A stretch of 14,273 nt of DNA, from assembly GCA_900553035.1 (NCBI GenBank), contig USCC01000055.1, positions 1 through 14,273 on the forward strand, given 5' to 3'. Positions within the stretch are counted from its first letter, which is position 1; the number at the start of each line of letters is the position of its first letter. The stretch is from an uncultured Rhodospirillaceae bacterium (GTDB lineage: Bacteria > Pseudomonadota > Alphaproteobacteria > CAAGCB01 > CAG-977). Positions 7,166 to 13,508 of this stretch are shown one piece after another. The translations under genes and the position numbers were made by a program. Below the pieces are notes generated by a model. It searched no databases. It worked only from the letters and a program-made list of their open reading frames with translations, and had not been told where the DNA came from.

Positions 7166-7313
7166 GATATCTCCTTTGCGCGGGGTGATTCCGGGTACTA
7201 TTTGTACCTTATTCTTATTTAGAATAAAAACATAAAAATGATTGACAAGGCGCACGGAAACTAAGATTTTATGCTTTAGTTTATATGAAGCTGGTATGAT
7301 AGGAGTTCTTACC
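7166..7313. promoter_or_regulatory. Divergent promoter region between galU and the ATP-grasp gene
   Basis: An AT-rich 148-bp gap. A perfect 7-bp inverted repeat TTATTCT/AGAATAA (7209-7215 and 7221-7227, 5-nt spacer) lies on the galU side. On the plus strand a consensus -35 TTGACA is at 7242-7247, but the best -10 at normal spacing is poor (GATTTT, 7265-7270). On the minus strand TTGTCA (7248-7243) is followed after 16 bp by TATTCT (7226-7221), a fair galU promoter whose -10 lies in the inverted repeat. The two -35 elements overlap. AGGAG at 7301-7305 is the ribosome-binding site that fixes the GTG start at 7314. Confidence 0.5.
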
Positions 7314-8498
7314 GTGAATTTTATCTTTCTGTCCCCTCATTTCCCGTCGCATTATTTCAACTTTGCAAACCGTTTGAAAAAAATGGGCGTCAACGTTCTG
7401 GGAATTGCAGAAGCTTCTTATGATTCTCTGGCTCCGGAACTGAAAAATTCCCTGACTGAATATTACCGCGTCGACAGCATGGAGAACTATGATGAAATGG
7501 TGCGTGCCGTCGGTTACTTCATCCATAAATACGGCCGCATCGACATGTTGGATTCGTTTAACGAATACTGGCTGGAAACAGATGCACGTCTGCGCACGGA
7601 CTTTAACATCTCCGGGACGAAATATCCGGAAGTTCTTGAAAGCAAACGTAAATATCTGATGAAAGAACACTTCAGAAAAGCCGGAGTTCCCTCGGCGCGC
7701 TGTCACCTGGTGACGACGCGCGAAGAAGGCGAAAAATTCCTGGCGGAAGTGGGCTTTCCGGTCTTTGTCAAACCCGATATCGGTGTGGGCGCGTATGCTT
7801 CATATAAGCTGAGCAACCGTGAAGAATTTGATGCTTTCTACAACGACCATCCGCCGGTTCCGTACGTGATGGAAGAATTCATCAACGGCCTGATTGTGAC
7901 ATTTGACGGCATTGCGGATTACAACAATGAACCCATTTTCATGACCAGCCATATCTTCCCCGAAAACGTTGCCGAAACGGTCAACTGCGGTGATGATTTA
8001 CGCTATTATTCGGTTTTGAAAATTGATCCCGCTCTGGAAAAAGTCGGCCGTGCCGTCGTTTCTTCGTTCAATACGACGGCTCGCTTTTTCCATTTTGAAT
8101 TTTTCAAACTGTACGAAGACAAGAAAGGTCTGGGCAAAAAAGGCGATTACGTTGCTTTGGAAGTCAATATGCGACCGCCCGGCGGCTGTATGCCCGAACT
8201 GATGAACTATGAGCACGATACCGACGTTTATCAGATGTACGCCGACATGATCGTTCATGACAAGCTGTATCAGCCCTCGGAAAAGAAATATATCGGCATT
8301 TATCTGGCGCGTAAGGACTGCTTCAACTACGTTCACCCGCACGAGGAAATCGTTGAACGTTATGGTGAAAACCTGATGCAGTATCACGATGTTGATGCGA
8401 TTTTTGCTCCGGTTATGGGGGATCATATGTATCTGATGCGTGCCGGAACGCAGGAAGAAGCCGATGAAATCATGAACTTTGTCCAGGAAAAATATTGA
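7314..8498 (+). CDS. ATP-grasp domain ligase, substrate unknown
   Basis: The protein has 394 residues from GTG at 7314, preferred to an ATG at 7296 because AGGAG (7301-7305) sits eight bases before it. An N-terminal Rossmann-like pre-ATP-grasp domain spans roughly 1-105. The central domain has FPVFVKP with Lys153 and a glycine-rich loop DIGVGAYAS (155-163), then VMEEF (185-189) for ATP. The metal-binding signature ALEVNMRPPGG (281-291), with Glu283, Asn285 and Arg287, shows an active-looking ATP-grasp core. Such enzymes join a carboxylate, through an acylphosphate, to an amine or thiol. The substrate is not assignable. Its stop overlaps the esterase start by one base, so the pair is translationally coupled. 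Of 18 Arg codons I count 9 CGT, 7 CGC and no CGG, unlike neighbouring genes, which suggests strong expression. Confidence 0.88.
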   Translation: MNFIFLSPHFPSHYFNFANRLKKMGVNVLGIAEASYDSLAPELKNSLTEYYRVDSMENYDEMVRAVGYFIHKYGRIDMLDSFNEYWLETDARLRTDFNISGTKYPEVLESKRKYLMKEHFRKAGVPSARCHLVTTREEGEKFLAEVGFPVFVKPDIGVGAYASYKLSNREEFDAFYNDHPPVPYVMEEFINGLIVTFDGIADYNNEPIFMTSHIFPENVAETVNCGDDLRYYSVLKIDPALEKVGRAVVSSFNTTARFFHFEFFKLYEDKKGLGKKGDYVALEVNMRPPGGCMPELMNYEHDTDVYQMYADMIVHDKLYQPSEKKYIGIYLARKDCFNYVHPHEEIVERYGENLMQYHDVDAIFAPVMGDHMYLMRAGTQEEADEIMNFVQEKY

Positions 8499-9247
8499 TG
8501 AAAGTTGAATATTTCAATGAATACAGCCCCAGCCTGGGACGCCACATGGAATTAAAGGTTTACGGCCATGCGGGACGTCCGATGCTGGTTTTCCCGTCAC
8601 AGTGCGGCCGTTTCTATGAATATGAAGGATTCGGCATGGTGGACGCCGTTTCAGGCTTCATTGAAGAAGGCCGGGTTCAGCTTTTCTGTGTCGACGGTCT
8701 GGACTGGGAAACGTTTGTCAGTTACGGATGGCCCGGCGACCGCCTGTACCGTTTTGAACAGTATTTTAACTATATCTGTGAGGAAGTCGTTCCCTGGGCG
8801 ATTGACCAGAACCAGATGGGTAGCAACGGTTATCGTGCCGGCGGCATGGTGACGACCGGGTGCAGTATGGGGGCTCTTCATGCCGCGAACTTCTTCTTCC
8901 GTCGCCCCGACATTTTTGACGGTGTCATTGCGCAGAGCGGTTTGTACAGCGTCCGTTCATTTTTCGGGGATTGTTCCGAGGACGGGATTTATTTTAATTC
9001 GCCGTTGGAATACCTTCCGAACATGAACGACGAAAACACGCTAAACCTGTACCGCCGGGCGGACATCATCATTTCTTGCGGCCAGGGGGCATGGGAAAAC
9101 GAATGCATCGCCGACACGCGGGCGCTGGAAAACATCCTGTATCAAAAGGGGATTCCGGCGTGGGTAGATTACTGGGGATACGATGTGCCGCACGACTGGC
9201 CGTCTTGGCGCAACCAGTTGCCTTATTTCCTCAGCAAGATTCTGTAA
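8498..9247 (+). CDS. Esterase D/Fes-like serine hydrolase coupled to the ATP-grasp gene
   Basis: A 249-residue alpha/beta hydrolase of the putative-esterase type. The nucleophile elbow TGCSMGALHA holds Ser123 in GxSxG. PHDWPSWRNQLPYFL (231-245) carries the likely catalytic His232 in the HxWxxW setting typical of this group. Asp206 or Asp228 could complete the triad. There is no signal peptide, so it should be cytoplasmic, like its partner. The ATG at 8498 shares its A with the TGA of the ATP-grasp gene (TGATG), which strongly indicates coupled translation and a joint pathway. Hydrolysis or acyl transfer on the ligase product is inference. An alternative is a repair or proofreading esterase. 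A terminator follows within ten bases. Confidence 0.88.
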   Translation: MKVEYFNEYSPSLGRHMELKVYGHAGRPMLVFPSQCGRFYEYEGFGMVDAVSGFIEEGRVQLFCVDGLDWETFVSYGWPGDRLYRFEQYFNYICEEVVPWAIDQNQMGSNGYRAGGMVTTGCSMGALHAANFFFRRPDIFDGVIAQSGLYSVRSFFGDCSEDGIYFNSPLEYLPNMNDENTLNLYRRADIIISCGQGAWENECIADTRALENILYQKGIPAWVDYWGYDVPHDWPSWRNQLPYFLSKIL

Positions 9248-9255
9248 TCATCCGA

Positions 9256-9282
9256 AGGCGGGGCGAAAGTCCCGCTTTTTTT
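9256..9282 (+). terminator. Rho-independent terminator after the esterase
   Basis: Stem GCGGG/CCCGC (9258-9262 and 9271-9275) with an 8-nt loop is followed by seven T. It closes the ATP-grasp/esterase transcript. Confidence 0.85.
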
Positions 9283-9324
9283 ATTTCCTTTTTTTCAAAA
9301 AGAGGGTAATAAGAAAAGGCGGCT

Positions 9325-9401
9325 GTCCCCGTAGCTCAGCCGGATAGAGCACAAGTTTCCTAAACTTGGGGCCGCGTGTTCGAGTCACGCCGGGGACGCC
9401 A
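9325..9401 (+). tRNA. tRNA-Arg, anticodon CCU
   Basis: A complete 77-nt cloverleaf. The acceptor stem is GTCCCCG/CGGGGAC, the D stem GCTC/GAGC, and the anticodon stem CAAGT/ACTTG with loop TTCCTAA (anticodon CCT at 9359-9361, reading AGG). The T stem is GCGTG/CACGC with loop TTCGAGT. The discriminator G (9398) is followed by an encoded CCA (9399-9401). No terminator is evident in the 66 bases after it. Confidence 0.97.
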
Positions 9402-9467
9402 GCTCTTTTCCCCGCTTTCATTCCGGCCTTTCATGAAAACTTCAACGCCTGTCATCCGGTGCGGTCT

Positions 9468-10268
9468 TCAGAAAAGATCCATGCTTCCCGATCGGAAACC
9501 TTCAAGATCCAGCGTGACATGGGAAAAGCCCTGCCGCTTCAGTTCTGCCGCAATTCCGGCGCGCTGTTCAAGGAAGCGGGCAAAATCCTTTTCCGGTATT
9601 TCGACACGTGCGACGCTCCCATGCCGCCGCAGGCGCACAACGTCGAAACCGGCGCTTTTAAGGAAGCGTTCCCCGGCATCAATCTGTCCCAGAATTTCCG
9701 CCGTCAGTTCATCGCCGTAAGGCAGGCGCGTTGCCAGACAGGGGGAGGACGGCCGATGAGCGACCGGAACACCGCGGCGTTCCGCCAAAGCGCGGATTTC
9801 CGCCTTTGTCATCCCCAGCTCAGCCAGCGGACTGATGATATTTAATTCCCGAAGAGCGCGCAGACCGGGTCGGTATTGCCCCAGGTCGTCGGCATTCGTC
9901 CCGTCGGCGATCAGGCCGAGATTTTCTTCCGCGGCGATTTTTTTCAGTGTTTCAAACAGACGCTTTTTGCACAGGTAACACCGGTCGCGCGGATTTTGCC
10001 TCAGGATCGGATCGGCCAGGAGATCAATGCGGACAACCCGGTGCGGGACGCCATGTCTTTCGGCCAGCTCCCGAGCCGCCGAAGCGTCCGTTTCGGGCTG
10101 AAGGGGCGAGGAGAAGGTCGCGGCCCGGAGCGGAAAGCCTTCCTCTGCGGCGGCTTCGGCCAACATGTCAAGCAGAAGGGCGCTGTCCACACCGCCCGAC
10201 AGTGCCAGAAGCACGCCGCGGCGTCCGATATCCCGAAGATATACGGCCAGTTTTTCCTGTTTTCCCAT
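9468..10268 (-). CDS. larE: LarE, ATP-dependent sacrificial sulfur transferase (nickel-pincer cofactor synthesis)
   Basis: LarE adenylates the carboxylates of the pyridinium dicarboxylate mononucleotide and donates sulfur, making the thiocarboxylates that hold nickel in the NPN cofactor of lactate racemase-type enzymes. The 266-residue length fits the family. The PP-loop SGGVDS is at 24-29. PSSPCLATRLPYG places Cys177 at the position of the sacrificial cysteine of the Lactobacillus enzyme. RDRCYLCKK adds Cys97 and Cys100. In some LarE homologues three such cysteines hold an iron-sulfur cluster and a catalytic sulfur, so this copy may be of that kind. The ATG at 10268 has GGGAG eight bases upstream and lies 12 bases after the nikO stop. 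The adjacent nickel-type transporter supports the assignment. Confidence 0.93.
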   Translation of the reverse strand: MGKQEKLAVYLRDIGRRGVLLALSGGVDSALLLDMLAEAAAEEGFPLRAATFSSPLQPETDASAARELAERHGVPHRVVRIDLLADPILRQNPRDRCYLCKKRLFETLKKIAAEENLGLIADGTNADDLGQYRPGLRALRELNIISPLAELGMTKAEIRALAERRGVPVAHRPSSPCLATRLPYGDELTAEILGQIDAGERFLKSAGFDVVRLRRHGSVARVEIPEKDFARFLEQRAGIAAELKRQGFSHVTLDLEGFRSGSMDLF

Positions 10269-10280
10269 GCTGTTTTCTCC

Positions 10281-10979
10281 CTATGCCAGCCCGCAGTCAT
10301 ACAACAGCGCCCGGTCGCTCAGAAGATCGGAAAGAGGCCCGAAGGCCGCCTTTTCCCCGCGCTTGAGGACAAGAGCGTGCGTGCAGACCTTTTCAGCAAA
10401 TCCAAGATCATGGGTCGCAATCAGTCGTGTCTGCGGCAGGGAAGACAAAAGCTCCGCCAACTGCCGCCGCCCACGGGGATCCAGCTGTGACGTCGGCTCG
10501 TCAAACAGAATAATGTCGGGCCGCATGGCCAGAACTCCCGCGATGGCCGCGCTTCGTTTTTCCCCTTCGGACAGGCGCTGAGGCGAACGGGCGCGAAGCT
10601 CTTCCAGATGCATGTCCCGTATCGCCGTTTCGACCCGGGCATCTGTTTCTTCAGAGGAAAGGCCCATGTTCCGGGGGCCGAACGCAATATCGTCCTCAAC
10701 GCGGGCGCAGAAAAGCTGGTCATCGGGATTTTGAAACACAAGTCCCGTTTTCCGCCGGATTTCGGTCAGTGTCCGCCGGGACAGCTCAATCCCCGCCATC
10801 CGGACGCATCCCGCCGAAGCCGGAAGAAGACCTGTCAGAACCTGAAACAGGGACGATTTCCCCGCGCCGTTCGCTCCAAGAAGCGCGGCAGCACATCCCG
10901 CCGGAATGCGGAAGGAGAGATTTTTCAAGGCCGTGTGCCCGTCGGGATAAACGGCGCTCAGATTTTCAACGTCAATCAC
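10281..10979 (-). CDS. nikO: ECF-type nickel/cobalt transporter ATPase subunit (NikO/CbiO/LarO)
   Basis: The energising ATPase of a nickel or cobalt ECF importer, on the cytoplasmic face of the membrane, 232 residues. Walker A GANGAGKSS is at 35-43, Q-loop FQNPDDQ at 82-88, the signature LSEGEKR at 136-142 (usual LSGGQ), Walker B IILFDEP at 156-162 and the switch His190 in ATHD. The start is GTG at 10979, because GGAGG (10991-10987) lies seven bases upstream and the product then opens with VIDVENLS, the normal start of the fold. A longer in-frame extension to 11063 has no family similarity. larE follows after 12 bases. The S41-like gene separates it from the Q subunit. Nickel rather than cobalt is inferred from larE. 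Confidence 0.93.
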   Translation of the reverse strand: MIDVENLSAVYPDGHTALKNLSFRIPAGCAAALLGANGAGKSSLFQVLTGLLPASAGCVRMAGIELSRRTLTEIRRKTGLVFQNPDDQLFCARVEDDIAFGPRNMGLSSEETDARVETAIRDMHLEELRARSPQRLSEGEKRSAAIAGVLAMRPDIILFDEPTSQLDPRGRRQLAELLSSLPQTRLIATHDLGFAEKVCTHALVLKRGEKAAFGPLSDLLSDRALLYDCGLA

Positions 10980-11091
10980 CGGAAAACCTCCGCCGCCCAA
11001 AAGAGGGAAAAGACAGCCCGGTTCGGATGCCCCGGTCTTTCGGGAACATTCCCGGCTCTTCAATAATTTTCTTTTCAGACATCCGCTTCAT
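10972..11091 (-). CDS. Possible 39-residue leader ORF before nikO
   Basis: An ATG at 11091 opens 39 codons, rich in Lys, Arg and Glu at the start, ending at a TGA (10974-10972) that overlaps the first bases of nikO. The position, just after a promoter candidate and overlapping the next start, would suit a coupled leader peptide. The ribosome-binding site is weak and no family is recognised, so it may be chance. Confidence 0.2.
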   Translation of the reverse strand: MKRMSEKKIIEEPGMFPKDRGIRTGLSFPSFGRRRFSGD

Positions 11092-11107
11092 TTCCACTGC
11101 TGCTCGG

Positions 11108-11136
11108 ATTATGCGGCAATCCGGCTTCGGCATCAA
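11108..11136 (-). promoter_or_regulatory. Promoter candidate for nikO-larE
   Basis: On the minus strand TTGATG (11136-11131) and CATAAT (11113-11108) are separated by exactly 17 bp, a 9/12 sigma-70 match. It lies between the stop of the S41-like gene and nikO. The resulting leader of about 120 nt includes a palindrome CGGGAA/TTCCCG (11041-11046 and 11049-11054). No known metal riboswitch fold was recognised. Confidence 0.5.
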
Positions 11137-11150
11137 AGGAAAAATTCCGG

Positions 11151-12635
11151 CTATCGCTGAGTTCCCATGAAACGCTTTAAATCCGCCGCCTTCACAGCCG
11201 GTTTTTGCGGCAGATTCATCAGAACGGAATGCAGACTTTTCCGTTTTTCCCGGTCGGAATTCCTTTTTTCAAGAGCGGCGAGCCCCGGTTCCAGATATCG
11301 GGCATAATACGCTTTGCGCGGGTCGGTTTTCGCTTTGGGATCATATCGGGCGAAAACACGCTTTCCGGCGGCGGGTTCGTTCAGTTTTCGGAAACCTTTC
11401 ACCCGGCCTTCGTCACGATCCGTTGTCAAGGCCATGTCCAGGGCGTTTTTTCCCGTACAGGCAATATCGGGAGCATGGCCCCTGACTTCGATATTTTCTC
11501 CTTCACGATCCCAGTAGGTCAGCTTTGTCACGCCGACCCGCATCAGATAACCGCAGGGCATCGCAAAGCTGCCCTGGGTGAACTGTTGCATTCCGGCTGT
11601 GTTTTCGCCGATAAAGCGCACATTCGGATGATGGTAGAACGAGGTGTATGCGCTTTCCCCGGACGAAGCGACACCGCGGTCAATCAGAATGTCCAGCCGT
11701 CCTTTGAAACCCTCACGCTCGTTAAAGGGATAATACACGCGGGTCTCGTCAAACAGAACCTGATTCCGGCCGGAAAAATGCGTTCTTTGCAGCAGATCCT
11801 CCTTTTTCAGGCCGTCTGCCGCGTAATTGCTTTCCCGGTACGCGCCGTGGTCGTGAAGAAACTTGTTGGACAGGGCGCTGTCGTTTATTTCGCACCGCTT
11901 GTAGGAATTTGTCAGGTTGCCGTACAGGCGCTTGGCCATGTGGTCAATGGGCTTGTCTTCGCCGCCGCCGTTTCCGCGGACGTCCAGAAGGATGCGGCCG
12001 TTTTCCCATTTTTCGCGGCCGCCGTCATAAATCCTGTCGAACGTTTCGATAAAGCCCTTCCAGAAATCATAACGGCCGTCGGCTCCCAGGCGCGGGATGG
12101 AAACGACCAGAATATCCTCCGTCCCCTGTTTAAGGGTTCCAATCTGCCACAGGGCGCATTCATTGCCAAAGGAGTCCTTTGTCCGCTCTTCGGCCAGTAC
12201 AGCATATCCTTCGGGTTTTTCGCGGCTGTCGGCAATGTTTTTTCCGACGCCCGGCGCTTCTTTGGCTCCGCCGCCCGTCTGATGAGCCGATCCGGTCATC
12301 AGCATGAAGTGGCGATCCAGAATATAATCGGACGTTTCGCGGGCGACTTCCAGCATGAAATCCTTCTGCTTTCGTTCACCGCCGATTCCGGCGTAAAGCT
12401 TTTCGACGGCTTTTTTAAAAGCCTCATTATTTTCCCGGCCGAAACTGTCCCATCCGACATGTTCGGCACTTGCCCTGGCCCAGAAGGCCAGATTCAGCTT
12501 CTGTTCATCCGGGGACAGGGTTTTGTTATCAAGTTCAGGGTGCTCCCGCCCGAAATCGGCCAGAGTTAAACCGGCATGAGAAGTCATCATCTGTTCGTCT
12601 GAAATGCTTTCAAGAATTTCTTCAAAAGTCGCCAT
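11151..12635 (-). CDS. S41-family (C-terminal processing-like) peptidase, cytoplasmic
   Basis: The protein has 494 residues from ATG at 12635, which has AAAGG nine bases upstream. A further in-frame ATG at 12656 has no ribosome-binding site and lies only about eight bases from the expected transcription start. The N-terminal part has LDRHFML, like the LxDxH segment of S41 proteins. DVRGNGGG (218-225) is the hallmark strand and loop. GVASSGES (321-328) carries the likely nucleophile Ser324, and FIGENTAG follows about 20 residues later. No signal peptide, membrane segment or PDZ domain is visible, unlike classic Ctp/Prc enzymes. It interrupts the nickel transporter genes and appears to have its own promoter, so a role in metal uptake is not implied. 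Substrate unknown. Confidence 0.85.
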   Translation of the reverse strand: MATFEEILESISDEQMMTSHAGLTLADFGREHPELDNKTLSPDEQKLNLAFWARASAEHVGWDSFGRENNEAFKKAVEKLYAGIGGERKQKDFMLEVARETSDYILDRHFMLMTGSAHQTGGGAKEAPGVGKNIADSREKPEGYAVLAEERTKDSFGNECALWQIGTLKQGTEDILVVSIPRLGADGRYDFWKGFIETFDRIYDGGREKWENGRILLDVRGNGGGEDKPIDHMAKRLYGNLTNSYKRCEINDSALSNKFLHDHGAYRESNYAADGLKKEDLLQRTHFSGRNQVLFDETRVYYPFNEREGFKGRLDILIDRGVASSGESAYTSFYHHPNVRFIGENTAGMQQFTQGSFAMPCGYLMRVGVTKLTYWDREGENIEVRGHAPDIACTGKNALDMALTTDRDEGRVKGFRKLNEPAAGKRVFARYDPKAKTDPRKAYYARYLEPGLAALEKRNSDREKRKSLHSVLMNLPQKPAVKAADLKRFMGTQR

Positions 12636-12670
12636 GCCCCTGAACCTTTCGTTCATTCAATTATTCTGCC

Positions 12671-12699
12671 ATTATACCGAAGTCCGGAGCGTATGGAAA
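12671..12699 (-). promoter_or_regulatory. Promoter of the S41-like gene
   Basis: On the minus strand TTTCCA (12699-12694) and a perfect TATAAT (12676-12671) are separated by 17 bp. The -10 lies about 36 bases before the preferred ATG at 12635. The site is just downstream of the nikQ stop (12717). Confidence 0.7.
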
Positions 12700-12716
12700 A
12701 TAAAATCAGGAATCGT

Positions 12717-13508
12717 TCAAAGCGGAAGGGGGGCGAAAAGCCCGGGGAAACGAGCCAGAGCACATAAAAGACACAGAAAAAGAAGCGCCGCCTTTTCCCG
12801 AAACGGCGTTTTCGCGACTGCGGGAGAAACGGTGCGGGGGTCGAACAGGCGGCACTGCATGGCGCGGTAAATTCTCTCGGCCCGGTCAAGACTCCGCAGC
12901 AGAAGCGCTCCGGTCAAAGCGGGCCAGTCGTTCCACCGGATTCCCCGGCTGTGCGGCGCACGCATACGGTAGGCCGCCGCGAGGGTTCCGGCCTCACCCG
13001 TCAGGACGCTCAAATACCGCCACGTCAGCAGAAGCTGAAGGATCAGGACACATGGAACATGCAGACGGCGCAATCCTCCGGCCAACACGTCGGACGGCGT
13101 CGTCGCGGCCAGAATCAAAACGGCGGAAACACTCAGAAAGGCTTTGACCAGCAGGACCGCAAAGGAGACCGCCCCGCCGGGCAGAGCCAGTCCGCCCGTG
13201 ATTTCAATCGGAACCTTGTCCAGAAACAGGTTGGCGGCGCCGGCAAAACAGACAAACGGAAGCGCCACCGCCGTCCGGCGGAACAACAGACGGAAAGGAA
13301 GACGCGCGGCTCGAGCCGCTACGGCCGGGTAAAGGAAAAACCACAGCAGGCCGGCTCGCCCGTAAACCGGAAAGGAAACAACGGCAGTGATATAAACAAA
13401 AGTGAAAACGATTTTCGCCGCCGCCGAGCACCGGTGCAGGACGCTTTCTCCGCCGGCCAGCTCTTCCAACGATTTCATATGGCGCAAAGACGCGGCGAAA
13501 CCGTTCAT
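12717..13508 (-). CDS. nikQ: ECF-type nickel/cobalt transporter transmembrane subunit (NikQ/CbiQ/LarQ)
   Basis: The coupling membrane subunit (T component) linking the substrate-binding M protein to the ATPase, 263 residues. HRCSAAAKI near residue 25 is the conserved entry to the first membrane segments. ATTPSDVLAGGLRRL (about 133-148) and SLDRAERIYRAMQCR (about 208-222) are the two Ala/Arg-rich coupling helices that contact the ATPase. About five or six hydrophobic segments are visible. The ATG at 13508 follows the nikMN stop with no gap, so the two are cotranscribed. The S41-like gene follows 81 bases after the stop. Confidence 0.92.
   Translation of the reverse strand: MNGFAASLRHMKSLEELAGGESVLHRCSAAAKIVFTFVYITAVVSFPVYGRAGLLWFFLYPAVAARAARLPFRLLFRRTAVALPFVCFAGAANLFLDKVPIEITGGLALPGGAVSFAVLLVKAFLSVSAVLILAATTPSDVLAGGLRRLHVPCVLILQLLLTWRYLSVLTGEAGTLAAAYRMRAPHSRGIRWNDWPALTGALLLRSLDRAERIYRAMQCRLFDPRTVSPAVAKTPFREKAALLFLCLLCALARFPGLFAPLPL

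Noticed and set aside
7166..7255. N-terminal extension of galU by 30 residues
   Set aside because: The extension lies in the AT-rich promoter region, lacks family similarity, and a strong Shine-Dalgarno precedes the ATG at 7165.
7242..7313. Longer starts for the ATP-grasp protein at 7242 (TTG) or 7296 (ATG)
   Set aside because: The TTG is part of a -35 element, the ATG overlaps the zone just before the AGGAG site, and that site is correctly spaced for the GTG at 7314.
9429..9438. Palindrome TTTCATGAAA between the tRNA and larE, as a terminator
   Set aside because: It has no loop and no T run, so it cannot form a useful terminator on either strand.
9325..9467. Integration site for a mobile element at the tRNA-Arg gene
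   Set aside because: The tRNA is complete, there is no integrase nearby, and no direct repeat of its 3' end was found in the window.
10980..11063. N-terminal extension of nikO
   Set aside because: The added residues do not resemble any ABC ATPase start, and GGAGG is placed seven bases before the GTG at 10979.
10980..11107. NiCo or cobalamin riboswitch in the nikO leader
   Set aside because: I could not fold a multi-helix junction with the conserved bases of either class. Only a short palindrome is present.
11205..12569. A 454-codon open frame on the plus strand, antisense to the S41-like gene
   Set aside because: It is a mirror frame of a GC-rich gene. The minus-strand frame has clear S41 motifs and its own promoter, and the antisense product has no recognisable domain.
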